A stretch of DNA of 64,000 nt from Obelidium mucronatum (taxonomy: Eukaryota > Chytridiomycota > Chytridiomycetes > Chytridiales > Chytriomycetaceae): positions 1 through 64,000 of the forward strand of contig JAIVFH010000029.1 of the NCBI GenBank assembly GCA_025765595.1, in the 5' to 3' direction. Positions within the stretch are counted from its first letter, which is position 1, and every line of letters begins with the position of its first letter. The translations under genes and the position numbers were made by a program. Under the pieces are notes generated by a model that was given only the letters and a program-made list of their open reading frames with translations, made no database searches and was not told the DNA's origin. Of the stretch, positions 50,601 through 60,879 are shown piece after piece.

Positions 50601-51348
50601 TTAAGCAGGAGGAAAGAAGGAAAAAAATCTGTTTAAATCCAAATACCATGGGTACGATTTTTCCTTCCTTCATGAGATCTCCGCACTTTTTGCCAATGTC
50701 AGTTCCATTTTCCAGTTCCGCTCGAAGTAAATCTCCGGTAGATAAGTGAGTGAAATGGAAACTCTTTTGCAAGACGCTTCGCATTGTGTTCCTTTTCCTG
50801 AACCCGGTCCCCTTTTGATTTATCACTTAGTGGTACTTTGGTTTTTTTTTTGCTAGTAAAATATTGCTCACCCCAAAACAAATATAATATTAGGATGTCC
50901 AACAACAGGAACGCTGCTATTGCCAACCCCATTCAAAGCCGGAAGTACCACTTTCCCTTTTGGAGCATCCACAATTTTGGCATTTGTAGCAAGCCTCAAC
51001 GCACGCTGCTTGCGTTTTTCATTATTTTCCTGATCTGTTGAAGGAATAAACGCGTCCCAATGAACACGGTTTGATTTTCGGTGTCTGCTGACTGATTGGG
51101 TTTCTGCTAGCTTCTTTGAGGCGCTTCACACAGTCCTCAATGTATCCAAGTGGGTCATCAGGCTGTTCATATACTAGACCGGTCATAATACTCTGTTTTT
51201 TGTTGTTGTTGTTGATTTCGAATGTTTCAAGGATAGTGTTCCATTTCACTGAGGGTCGCAAACTCACCTCCATTATGAGGCTGATATCTTTTCGTTCAAA
51301 GTACGCTTTGGCTCCCTCCTGCATGGCTCCTGAAGAAGGGGTACTCAT
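44699..51348 (-). CDS. Giant AK5-like adenylate kinase with ten kinase domains
   Basis: Adenylate kinase interconverts ATP, ADP and AMP. Multi-domain forms occur in cilia and flagella. ATG 51348 gives MSTPSSGAMQEGAKAYFERK; together with YEQPDDPLGYIEDCVKRLKE this matches the N-terminal docking region of AK5. Ten kinase domains follow, each with a P-loop (GGPGSGKGTQC; GGPGCGKG in domain 2), HLSTGDLLRAE, GFLIDGFPRAMDQAIEFE, and a short LID (RGKTSGRADDN, or RGETSGRADDN in domains 2 and 10). Domains are about 190 residues, so the protein is about 2,050-2,100 residues. Domains 2-9 lie in one almost uninterrupted 4.5-kb exon (one short in-frame intron near 49,175-49,245). Frame breaks occur only in domain 1 (near 50,270 and 50,760). 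The last domain is split by two introns and ends CFEGLN at 44699. Confidence 0.93.
45320..50870 (-). repeat. Ten-fold tandem repeat of the adenylate kinase module (about 570-590 bp period)
   Basis: P-loop coding sequences lie near 50,790-50,870 (D1, split by an intron), 49,943-50,034 (D2, split), 49,395 (D3), 48,760 (D4), 48,190 (D5), 47,625 (D6), 47,055 (D7), 46,485 (D8), 45,910 (D9) and 45,333 (D10). D3-D9 share the linker pattern VGHFG-RV-KIESTGTVDQVY and are more alike than D1, D2 or D10. Confidence 0.9.
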
Positions 51349-51545
51349 CTTGTCTGGTCGTTATCCGCGTCGAAAAGGAAGGGTGCGGTATACTGCCTTT
51401 TTTTGACGAATAGTTGAGAAAGGCTACCAGGACAATGGACGATTCGATTTTTTCCCCCTTGTTCATGAACCCCTCTTACTCCTTTAAGAACGACGGTTCA
51501 TCCAAGACAACAAATACAGAGTTCTATAAGATCTCTAATTAAAAA

Positions 51546-52387
51546 ATGTCATACTTTCAAGAGTTGGATCAGTTGGTCGACACACGGATCAAAACACTGG
51601 CACACTTGCAGCATCTTCATACTGGAACTGCGTTTTACTTTGACACTGTGCGAATGACGAGTGATGTCTTGGTATGGGAGTGTCGCATTCATTCAATGTG
51701 GTGTCTTTGTTGATTGCTGCTCTGGATTAGCTACAAGCATATGACAATCCAGTCGCCACTCGACGTTGTTGGCAGTACAAGTACTTAGGCCTGAGTGTAG
51801 GGCGGGCTTCTTGTGATCATGTCGCCAATTGAGTTTGTGAAGGCACTAATGTCCTCTTGCTGGAATATGAAAACGAAACAGAAGCGAAACAAGTCAATGT
51901 CGTTAGTATTTATCTGATTTTATGAAATCCTGCTCTAGTCTCTTTTGCTGATGGCCAACTTGACTGTGCGTGGGATACAGACTCAAAATCTCTTTCGTCG
52001 CAAACGTCAAATTGGATCACAAGATCTATCGAATGTGTCAACAACGTTCTTGGAAACGGGAGTGTATGAGTACTTGGAAACGCCCGACATTCCATTCGAT
52101 CTGGACTACTGCCATGTGTTCATGTCGCTGTGTGATGCACTGATTGCGGCCTACAACAAACTGATTGATGGGACAGAAGATATTTGCAGTCAAGGATATT
52201 TGGATGCAGTGAAGCGATTCGATGGACTTATCAAGGTGTGTTGATTTGGGGTTGGCTTTTACCGTCTGATTCCAAAACAACTTTGATGCAGAAAATCATT
52301 GTGAACGTGTACAAGGATCTTGAAAATGCAAGTGTGAGTGTGATGAAGGATGAGCTGGCCTTGTTCTGTGAAGGAAAGCAACTGTGA
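51546..52387 (+). CDS. Uncharacterised helical protein
   Basis: ATG 51546 gives MSYFQELDQLVDTRIKTLAH. Introns are inferred near 51,673-51,729 (donor gtatgg), around 51,800-51,940 and at 52,236-52,290. Later exons encode LLMANLTVRGIQTQNLFRRK, then LETPDIPFDLDYCHVFMSLC, AYNKLIDGTEDICSQGYLDA and KIIVNVYKDLENASVSVMKD, ending at 52387. The pattern is all-helical and cytosolic with no obvious motif. I do not recognise the family. It is divergent from the giant adenylate kinase (197 bp between starts), so the two might be co-regulated. Confidence 0.6.
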
Positions 52388-52438
52388 ATGAAAATAGATA
52401 TTTTTCCTTTTCCTCTCTCAGAAATACTTTGACGTTTG

Positions 52439-52886
52439 ATGGCCGCCAATGATCGCGACGCCCTCGACACTTTCCGCATCAAGACCGAGGTGTCTGTCAA
52501 CGCCGTCCGCCAGATGATCGAGGCGTGGCTGCCCGCCGACGACGCCGCCGCGTCCGCGGCGATCCGCAGCGCGCCGGCGCCCCACGCGCGCGCCGCAGTG
52601 AGTCAGCGATTATCGCTATATTGGGTCAGCTGACGCCGCCGCCGCAGGCTGTACGACGCGTTTCCCGGCGAGCGCAAGGCGCGCAAACTCGCCGCAAGCA
52701 ATCGCCGCAAAGAAGGCCGCCGGCGCCGCCGCGCGCGCACAGGACGCTGCCGTGCGGGATGACGCCGCAGACAGTAAGAGCCGCGTGGCTGCTGAGTCAG
52801 CAGCCAAGCCAAAGAAGCGGCTGGGCGGCGCGAGCGCGCTGGACAAGTACCTCAGCAAGAAGGGGGGCAAGAACAAGGGCAAGTAG
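52439..52886 (+). CDS. Small basic Ala/Lys-rich uncharacterised protein
   Basis: ATG 52439 gives MAANDRDALDTFRIKTEVSV, then VRQMIEAWLPADDAAA. After an intron (about 52,601-52,650) the sequence continues LYDAFPGERKARKLAASNRR. After a one-base frame shift near 52,705 it gives a Lys-rich tail ending SALDKYLSKKGGKNKGK at 52886. The frame shift and splice phase are uncertain in this very GC-rich stretch. A WLP motif followed by a basic tail is reminiscent of the fungal DUF3245 group, but I cannot confirm it. The start is 51 bp after the preceding gene's stop. Confidence 0.5.
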
Positions 52887-52945
52887 ATACGCAGTACTTT
52901 AATAATAGCAAGAGTTGTGGCATGCATCCAATAATAAATCATGGG

Positions 52946-53287
52946 TCAGTGAACTGTGTCTAAGTTGAGAGTGTTTCGATCCAGCGAAAGATCAGTCAGC
53001 AGGAATGAGTCATGACTTGCGCCTTCATAAATGTGGTATATTGAGTGGCGGGATCGAGCGAGACTCGGATATTGCCGCTGTTGTTGTTGCTGCTGGGCAA
53101 ATTCATCACGACCCACTGAGAGCGCATCCGAAACATTTGGGTTCTCTGCCGCGACGATCTCCTCCACCACTTCCGCCCGCGATGCCTTTCTTGCTTTCAT
53201 GCGTAACGCTATTGCCCAAATTGATAGTGCAAGCAGGACAAGGCCAAATATGCTGCCGCATACGCCCCATATTATTGCGTTATTCAT
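52946..53287 (-). CDS. Small single-pass membrane protein
   Basis: Intron-less 113-aa frame from ATG 53287. Residues 4-28 (IIWGVCGSIFGLVLLALSIW) form one strong transmembrane helix. A basic stretch (RMKARKASR) follows, giving a cytosolic C-terminus by the positive-inside rule. Then come an acidic segment, a Gln run (QQQQQQRQ) and a Ser/Leu-rich tail. No family recognised. The stop lies 59 bp beyond the convergent gene's stop at 52886. Confidence 0.5.
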   Translation of the reverse strand: MNNAIIWGVCGSIFGLVLLALSIWAIALRMKARKASRAEVVEEIVAAENPNVSDALSVGRDEFAQQQQQQRQYPSLARSRHSIYHIYEGASHDSFLLTDLSLDRNTLNLDTVH

Positions 53288-53574
53288 CAAATTTAAATTC
53301 TCCGCAAGAGAACGATGGCGGTCACCACTCGATACGAAGTCAACAGCCAGATCATTGTATCAGCCAAGAACCTGAAATCGACTCAGAGTCAATCTGCCGG
53401 AATGACATATGACAAATTCGATTTCCTTGACTGTGGTAAACCGCGATGAAAATCACCAACGGCAACGCGTCGCATTCGCACTTCTTTGCTGTCTCGTAGT
53501 TTCCACGGAAAACTACACTTGTATGACGCAGTGTATGGCGTGCCCGATTTCAAATTCAAAAAAAACACCAGAAA

Positions 53575-54705
53575 ATGACAGCAACAACAACCAAGGCCGT
53601 GGTTATCAAAGCCGCCCGAGAAGCTCAAATCGAAACTGTTTCGACGCCAAAACTCCAAGATGACGCCATTTTAGTCCAAACCAAAGCTGTGGCCCTGAAC
53701 CCTACTGACTGGAAGCACATTGACTTCCTCGCCTCCCCTGGTGCCCGCGTTGGGTGTGACTATTCTGGAGTTGTTCTGGAGGTAACGTATTCTTTTAAAC
53801 ATTTTCAACAATGCCATTAAGCTGACGACCTTCTTTTGTCATAGGTGGGAAGCAACGTCACCAACGGACTCAAGAAGGGTGACAGAGTGTGGGGTCTTGT
53901 CCACGGGTCGAATGCAGTTAATCACGAAGATGGTGGATTCGCCGATATCATCAGTGCTCGTGCCGCCATCCAGAGCAAGATTCCAGAAAATCTCTCGTTT
54001 GAAGAAGCCGCTACTCTTGGTGTGGGAATCTTTACTGTCGGTCAAGGACTCTATCAGTCGCTGGGTCTGCCACTTCCTTCAACAACGCAACCAGTAACTG
54101 CAACGGACAAGATTATTCTGATTTACGGCGGCTCTACCGCGACTGGTGCCCTGGCCATTCAGTTTGCCAAACTCTCTGGATTCCACGTCGTTACTACAGC
54201 TTCCCCAAGAAACTTTGAATATCTCACTGCTCTTGGAGCCGACAAAGTCTTTGACTACAACTCACCAACAGTTGCTGCCGATATTCGTGCATACTCCAAG
54301 GACTCCATCAAGCACGTGTTCGACTGTGTTTCTGAAGGGAGCTCTCTTCCTATTTCTGCTGGCGCCATTTCGCCTGAAGGCGGGCTTTATTCTGCATTGC
54401 TCGGGGTGGACAAGGCTGTGATCACGGCAATTAATCCCAATATCGTCATCAAGAATACTCTTGCTTATACTGCCATTGGCCGGGGGTTCAATTTTCGGGG
54501 ACAAGAGACACCAGCTAAACCCGAGGATTTTGAATTTGCAAGAGAGTTTGCAGTTTTGAGCAACACACTGCTGGGGCAAGGAAAGGTGAAAGTACACACT
54601 CCTTCAGTGAATGAGCAGGGATCGGGTTTGGAAGGTGTGTTGAAAGGATTGGATTTGTTGAGGAACGGAAAAGTCAGTGGAAAGAAGTTGGTTTATACTC
54701 TGTAG
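53575..54705 (+). CDS. Medium-chain dehydrogenase/reductase (enoyl-reductase-like), copy A
   Basis: Zinc-independent MDR oxidoreductase of the fungal ToxD/trans-enoyl reductase type. ATG 53575; exon 1 encodes KAVVIKAAREAQIETVSTPK, ALNPTDWKHIDF and GARVGCDYSGVVLE. One intron (53,782-53,844) precedes VGSNVTNGLKKGDRVWGLVH. The cofactor site is IYGGSTATGALAIQFAKLSG with TTASPRNFEYL for NADPH phosphate contact. The end KVSGKKLVYTL is typical. The frame is intact. Copy B follows 243 bp downstream. The substrate is unknown. Confidence 0.92.
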
Positions 54706-54948
54706 TTCCCGGAGTTTATTTGAAATTGCTGACTCATAGTTTGATGGTTGTTCCCAATGCAAACTTGCATGCCCCCCCTGTCCCATAGTCCCGAAAAAAT
54801 CGAATAATCAATATAGTTTCATGATTTCAAAGCATTTTGCGATTTCGAATAAGTTTCACGTAAATTTCAAATAAGAAAAAAATGTCTATAAATAACGGGA
54901 TTCAAGCAACCCTGGTTACTAAAAAAAGAAAACAAATCTGAAATCCAA

Positions 54949-56079
54949 ATGACAGCAGCAACAACCAAGGCCGTGGTTATCAAAGCCGCCAGACAAGCTC
55001 AAATCGAAACTGTTTCGACGCCAAAACTGCAAGATGACGCCATTTTAGTCCAAACCAAGGCTGTCGCCCTGAACCCTACTGACTGGAAGCACATTGACTT
55101 CCTCGCCTCCCCTGGTGCCCGCGTGGGGTGTGACTATTCTGGAGTTGTTCTGGAGGTAACGTATTCTTTTAAACTTTTTCAACAATGCCATTAAGCTAAC
55201 GACCTCCTTTTGTCATAGGTGGGAAGCAAAGTCACCAACGGACTCAAGAAGGGTGACAGGGTGTGGGGTGTTGTCCACGGGTCGAATGCAGTTAATCACG
55301 AAGATGGTGGGTTCGCCGATATCATCACTGCACGTGCTGCCATCCAGAGCAAGATTCCAGAAAACCTCTCGTTTGAAGAAGCCGCTACTCTGGGGGTGGG
55401 AATCTTTACTGTCGGTCAAGGACTGTATCAGTCGCTGGGTCTGCCACTTCCTTCAACAACGCAACCAGTAACCGCAACAGGCAACACTATTCTGATTTAC
55501 GGCGGCTCTACCGCGACTGGCGCCTTGGCAATTCAGTTTGCCAAACTCTCTGGATTCCACGTCGTTACGACTGCTTCCCCAAGAAACTTTGAATACCTCA
55601 CTGCTCTTGGTGCCGACAAAGTCTTTGACTACAACTCACCAACAGTTGCTGCCGATATTCGTGCATACTCCAAGGACTCCATTAAGCACGTGTTCGACTG
55701 TGTTTCTGAAGGCGGCTCATTTGCTATTTCTGCTGCATCCATTTCCCCAGAAGGTGGAGTTTATTCCGCGTTGCTCGGTGTGGACAAGGCTGTTATGACG
55801 GCTATCAATCCCAATATCGTCATCAAGAATACCTTTGCGTATACAGTTATTGGGAAGGCGTATAAGATGGGCGATGCTGAGACGCCAGCTATTCCAGAAG
55901 ACTTTGAATTTGCAAAGTCGTTTGCGGTTCTGAGCAACACATTGTTGGGACAAGGAAAGGTGAAGGTACACACTCCTTCAGTGAACGAACAAGGAACGGG
56001 TTTGGAAGGTGTGTTGAAGGGATTGGATTTGTTGAGGAACGGGAAAGTTAGTGGAAAGAAGTTGGTGTATACTCTTTGA
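54949..56079 (+). CDS. Medium-chain dehydrogenase/reductase (enoyl-reductase-like), copy B
   Basis: Tandem duplicate of copy A with the same length and one intron at the same place (55,156-55,218). The two introns differ at only about four positions. Exon 1 and the cofactor half are almost identical to copy A. Divergence is concentrated in residues around VIGKAYKMGDAETPAIP versus AIGRGFNFRGQETPAKP, likely near the substrate pocket. The frame is intact. Upstream sequence is unlike that of copy A, so regulation may differ. Confidence 0.92.
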
Positions 56080-56180
56080 AATAACATGCGAACCTTAATT
56101 AATAAATACGTCTTACTGCATTAAAATCTCAAGTTATTTAAATACACGCGCGACGCTTCTTCTTCTTTTTTTTTTTTTAT

Positions 56181-57639
56181 TTAAACTCTCGCAAAAAATA
56201 AACTGGACTGAGAAAACCTTGCCGCCGTTCCCGCACCAGCAGCAAACACTGCCAAAATACCAGCATAAATAACCAACCAATCCATCCCATACGCGTCACT
56301 TATCAAGCCGGAAATCGGTGGCGACGCAAACGTGGGAATCGCAAGCAACGTAAACAGAGTCGCCAACATTGTCACCAAAGAACTATCCATCCCAAACATT
56401 TCTGCCACAGCTACGGGGAACAAGCACCAAAACCCACCATCCCAAAACCCAATCATTGAACTCACAACCGCAAGACTACCAAACGAGGATGCAAAGATCC
56501 ATGCAAATACCGAAACGACTGTACACCACAAACACAACACCATTCCATTGAATGGACCCAAAAAACGGTCCGAGCAGTACCCGATAACTAAGCGCCCCAG
56601 AATATTGAATCCATTGTAGAAAGACATGATGACGCCCGCGTCTTGCAGTGAAAGCCCAATCACTTGTTGTCCAAAGGCTGTCAAGAAATCAATTGACACG
56701 AATTCACAAAAACAGACAAAGAAGCAAGCAAAGAACATGAAATAGAATCCACTGCGTTTGAGGAATGAGTAGTCTGTAGCTCCTTTGCGTGGCGTGATTC
56801 GCGTTTTCATGAATGGAATCACAGCCATCATGAGGACTTTGATTGGGGGAGATAAATAAGTCATTTGAGGAAAATCAAGAGTGGTCAGTGGAGGGATACC
56901 ACTATTACATACCTAGACATATTATGGCTGTGACACGAAGAGTCCACGCCATTCCGATACCATCCAAAAGTTTAGACGACAAGATCGAAAACACCAACCC
57001 TCCACACCCAGTTCCAGAAACAGCGATCCCCATCGCCAAACCCCTCCTTTTCAAAAAGTACTGTGCCGGTAAACTCACGGCAGGGAAGAAAATGAAAGAA
57101 GCTCCAATCCCAAACATGAGTCCTTGCGTGAGAATCAAAAGCGGCAACTGATGTCGTGAATGAGGATAAGAATAGCCCTAAAGAGAGTAGAATGGTTCCA
57201 CTGAACATGACGGGTCGGAATCCATACTTTTCAGCCAATGTGCTTGAAATCAGACCAAAAGCCATCCACTGCTGCCGAACCAATGCTTCCAATCATGGCA
57301 ATTGAATAGGAGTTTCCAATCTACGTTTTTTGAGACTAAGTGGTTAATTCAACTTGTGACTATGTTTAACCAAGCCACACTATGTACCTCCAAGTTTGTG
57401 TAATATGAGTTATAGATGCCGAATGAGTAGGTAATGCCATATACACAGTGTGCTATAAACGCTCCAAGAACTACAAGCCATGCTTGAATTCCACCATCTG
57501 GGTATAGATCCGCCTCGCCAGACAAGTCTTGAAGTAATTGGAGAACAGGAACTTGCTTATCATCAGCACCATCACCAACAATGAATTCATGGCTTGGAAG
57601 ATGTTGTAGAGCATCCGTCTCTTGTTGTTCCTTTTGCAT
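56181..57639 (-). CDS. MFS transporter of the monocarboxylate (MCT/MCH) type, copy A
   Basis: Twelve-helix facilitator; ATG 57639 gives MQKEQQETDALQHLPSHEF. The family signature YPDGGIQAWLVVLGAFIAHC opens helix 1. Later segments: GFRPVMFSGTILLSLGLFLS, GIGASFIFFPAVSLPAQYFL, RRGLAMGIAVSGTGCGGLVF, a central loop MKTRITPRKG, VSIDFLTAFGQQVIGLSLQD and NGFNILGRLVIGYCSDRFLG. The frame shifts by one base near 57,150 and 57,260; both are probably indel errors because similarity to copy B continues. Substrate may be a monocarboxylate or another small organic acid; it cannot be fixed from sequence. Confidence 0.88.
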
Positions 57640-57726
57640 TTTTTTTTGTACCCAGCCCGCAATGGTGTTCTCTCGACCCAAAGTCCCGTGCCAAAAAAAA
57701 GTGGTCCGGAAAAGCCCGAAAATTTG

Positions 57727-57742
57727 AAAATTAGGGTTTTGA
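57727..57742. promoter_or_regulatory. Shared element upstream of MFS copy A (reverse of TCAAAACCCTAATTTT)
   Basis: Sixteen bases, 88 bp upstream of ATG 57639, identical in reverse complement to 59683-59698 upstream of MFS copy B. It contains AACCCTAA, a telobox-like core. Whether it acts as a control site is unproven. Confidence 0.4.
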
Positions 57743-57851
57743 CCCCCCTTTTATGATCAATATTCAACAGGGATCAAACATAATTCAACATTATTAATTA
57801 CAAAACGCAATGAGAAGTGACAGCGGTGGAACGCTTCCAAAAAGGTTCCTT

Positions 57852-59397
57852 CTACACTTTCGAAAACACAACCCTGGAATGAACAAACCGCGCCATAGTC
57901 CCCGCAACAGCAGCAAGCACCGCAAGCCCACCCGCATAAACAATCATCCACTCCATCCCATAATGATCCTGAATAAACCCCGCCAGCGGCGGCGACCCAA
58001 AATTCGCAAACGTCACAAACGTGTACAAAGTCGCCAACATTGTAACAAGCGACCCATCCATCCCAAACATTTCAACAACCGCAATCGGGAACATGCACCA
58101 GAACCCACCGTCAAAAAACCCAATCACCGCACTCACTGCACAGAGGACTACCAAACGACGTGGCACTGACCCACGCGAAAACCGCCACCACCGTGCACCA
58201 CATGCAGAAAACCATGGAATTTAAAGGTCCCATGAAATGGTCGGACCCGAAACCCGTGGCAAGTCGGCCCAAGATGTTGAAGCCATTGTAAATCGACATG
58301 ATGACTCCACCGTCGTTTAAACTCAACCCAACCTTCTGTTGCGCGTACAGAGCTAAAAAGTCGACAGACACGTATTCACAAAAGGAGCCAAAGAAGCATG
58401 CCAGGAAGAGGCAGTAGAAGCCGAATTTCTTGAGGAATGTGTAGCTGGTTTTTCCCTTTCGTGGAGGGATACGGGTTTTCATGAAGGGAACAAATACGGA
58501 CATGAGAACTGTGTGGCGGGAGGTGGTGGTAATAGTTTTTTTTTTCTTTTTAGTAACTGGAAGAACGTACTTCATTTCTACTCACTTAAGCAAGTGGCTG
58601 CTGTTACTCGAAGAGTCCACGCAAGTCCAATAGACTCCAACATCCGCGCAGTCAACAGAGAAAAAACAAGTCCTCCAAATCCACTACCAGAAACAGCAAT
58701 CCCCGTAGCCAGACCCCTCCGAGTGAGGAACCACTGCGACGGCAAACTCACGGCAGGGAAGTAAACAAACGAAGCACCGACACCAAACAAAAGCCCTTGT
58801 GACAGAATCAAGAGCGGCAGAGATGTTGTGAAGGAGGACAAGAAGAGACCAAGAGATAGAATCACAGTTCCAATGAAAATGACGGGTCGGAATCCCAAGC
58901 GTTCTGAGAGTGTGCTTGATAGTATGCCCAGGATATCGAGTGAGGCGATACCAATGCTACCAATCATTGCAACTTGATAACTACTTCCGACCTAAATGGA
59001 AATGCAAACAAAAAGGGGGGTTCGGGTTAGTCACATGGTGTTCGGGTGACATTCCTTGTCAACAAGCCAGTCTCACCTGCAAGTCAAGGTAGTAAGAGTT
59101 GTAAATCCCAAAACTATAGACCATCCCGTAAACTAGAAAATGGGCGACAAAGGATCCCATGACGACCAGCCAGGCTTGGAGACCACCGTCTGGATATTCA
59201 ACTTCATCGTTGGCATCTTCCTCCGTATTGCCCAATTCATACTTGTTTAAGGCTGATTTTGAGGCTGTAGTAGTCGCTGTTGTGGTTGCTTGCAAGAACT
59301 CTAGAGGCAGGTCGTCTACGGGTTGGAGAGTTGATGCATCAGAGTCGTCCAATGACTCGTCTACGATAACGATAGGATCCTGGTTGCGTTTTGACAT
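57852..59397 (-). CDS. MFS transporter of the monocarboxylate (MCT/MCH) type, copy B
   Basis: Tandem paralogue of copy A. ATG 59397 gives MSKRNQDPIVIVDESLDDSD, a longer acidic N-terminus than copy A. YPDGGLQAWLVVMGSFVAHF opens helix 1. After an intron the frame runs through SSYQVAMIGSIGIASLDILG, GVGASFVYFPAVSLPSQWFL and SGSGFGGLVFSLLTARMLES. A second intron follows (near 58,510-58,590). Then MKTRIPPRKG and NGFNILGRLATGFGSDHFMG. A one-base frame shift near 58,150 separates this from GFFDGGFWCMFPIAVVEMFG and the last helices, ending at 57852. The proteins share the whole fold but are clearly older duplicates than the MDR pair. Confidence 0.88.
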
Positions 59398-59772
59398 TTT
59401 TTCTTGTTCTATTGCGTGACAAGCTAGAACACGCTTTTTATTTTTAGGCTGTTCCGGGATCTTGTCGGTGCCGGATCAAGAAATTGGTTGAAGAAACCCT
59501 CAATTTTGTTCCCAGCCACAGCCATGTGTACTGATGACAGGTAATAGATACCAGTCCAGTGACTCATTTAGCTCGAAGCCAACGATACGCTCTTTTTTTG
59601 ATGCGTACTCTTGTTGTCGAGGCGGGTCTTTGGACCAAAACAAGGCGTATGATAATACCCCTAATGTAAATTTTTCTAAATCTCAAAACCCTAATTTTTT
59701 ATTGGGATCCAGCCACAATATTTTCTATCACTTTGTCATTATTTTGCTTTATTTGATTTCCAACACATGCAG
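59398..59772. other. Intergenic region between MFS copy B and UQCC1
   Basis: Non-coding, about 375 bp. It holds the presumed promoter of MFS copy B and the 3' flank of UQCC1. The only notable motif is the 16-bp element at 59683-59698 shared with MFS copy A. No coding frame of note. Confidence 0.5.
59683..59698. promoter_or_regulatory. Shared element TCAAAACCCTAATTTT upstream of MFS copy B
   Basis: Exact reverse-complement match of 57727-57742. It lies 286 bp upstream of ATG 59397, in the opposite orientation relative to its gene from the copy A site. Confidence 0.4.
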
Positions 59773-60838
59773 TCAAGCATCCAGAAACTTTATAGGGTTG
59801 CTCAAATCTGTCAATGGTTTACCATCCAAATGTTGCAACTGCAGTCGAACGTATTCCACCATTTCCAAAAGTTTTTGGGCACTCACGCCATCTGTTGCTT
59901 GAAAGACATTTCGCCATAGAGCGCTTGCCAAAACCGCATCTCCACCTAATGCTAGCCCTTCGTCGTAGGCGAGAATTTGACCATAATAAGCACCAATTAA
60001 TTCAGATGTAATGCTGTCCAGCTTTGTTCGCACCTGGCCAAGAGTTTAAGAGTTAAATAAAAAAAAAAAGAGGATAGATACACCCTTCGATAGTTTTACT
60101 CACCCCAGCCTTATTCAAGTGAATTTCAATATCAAGTAGAAGGGTTGCAAAGATTTCTTGACACATTTCTCTTCCTTCAGGACCCAGCGTCTTTAACTGA
60201 GCATTGTACATCCAGACATGCAATACGGTCACGTTAAACCAAGATTGAAGGTTGTCTGGCAGGTTGAATCCTTTTCGAAAAGAGGTGCAAAAAAAAAAGA
60301 TTCGTCAATTCTTGTGGGTTCAATTGACTCAAATTCGGAAAGGCTGTTGTCTGTCGTCTGACTGTTCGTGTTGCTTATCGCTCCACTGGAGAATGACAAA
60401 TCCCTCAAAAAGACTCCTCACTCAAGACTCCACTCGAACCAAAAAAACCAAACTCAAGAGAATCATATATGCTTCGTCCAATGGTTCCCTCCAATAGAAT
60501 TAAGATCAGTGCTTACGTTCCATAAACTTGTTGTTTTCGTAAAACTGCAGTGAACAGGACTCATAGGCGAATCGGGCATGATCAATCTTGCTCATTTTCA
60601 TTTTGATTGTACCGAATGGATTCATGAGCATATCAAAGTTCTGCAGGTGTTTTTATTGAGCAATACGATTGGATGGATGGAAGGCAGTACGAAAAAAGAG
60701 AAAAGACGCACCGACCGGGGCGCCGTTGATGCATGCATCAGGCGAGATGGGCGCCCGAGCCACGCACGCCGGCTGTGGCTGAGTCCGGGCGGCCAGTGTC
60801 GGCAGTGTGGTCAAGCAGCGGTTGAAGAAGCGACGCAT
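59773..60838 (-). CDS. CBP3: Ubiquinol-cytochrome c reductase assembly chaperone (UQCC1/CBP3)
   Basis: Chaperone for newly made cytochrome b in mitochondria. ATG 60838 gives MRRFFNRCLTTLPTLAARTQ, an Arg-rich presequence. Later exons encode NFDMLMNPFGTIKMKMSKID and ARFAYESC, then NLQSWFNVTVLHVWMYNAQL and MCQEIFATLLLDIEIHLNKA. The last exon gives ELIGAYYGQILAYDEGLALG and DAVLASALWRNVFQ, the most conserved part of the family. It ends at 59773. At least three introns. Divergent from TRL1 with 41 bp between start codons, so both must share a very short promoter region. Confidence 0.9.
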
Positions 60839-60879
60839 TTTTTGTTTAAAGTTAATAAGAAAAACAAAAAACAAAAGAA

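Noticed and set aside
44699..51348. AK array as an assembly artefact of one domain repeated by misjoining
   Set aside because: Each unit differs in sequence, linkers differ, and units are joined in frame without breaks over 4.5 kb.
53315..53449. Short plus-strand frame of 44 codons upstream of MDR copy A
   Set aside because: No family likeness, no splice continuation, and it lies where the MDR promoter is expected.
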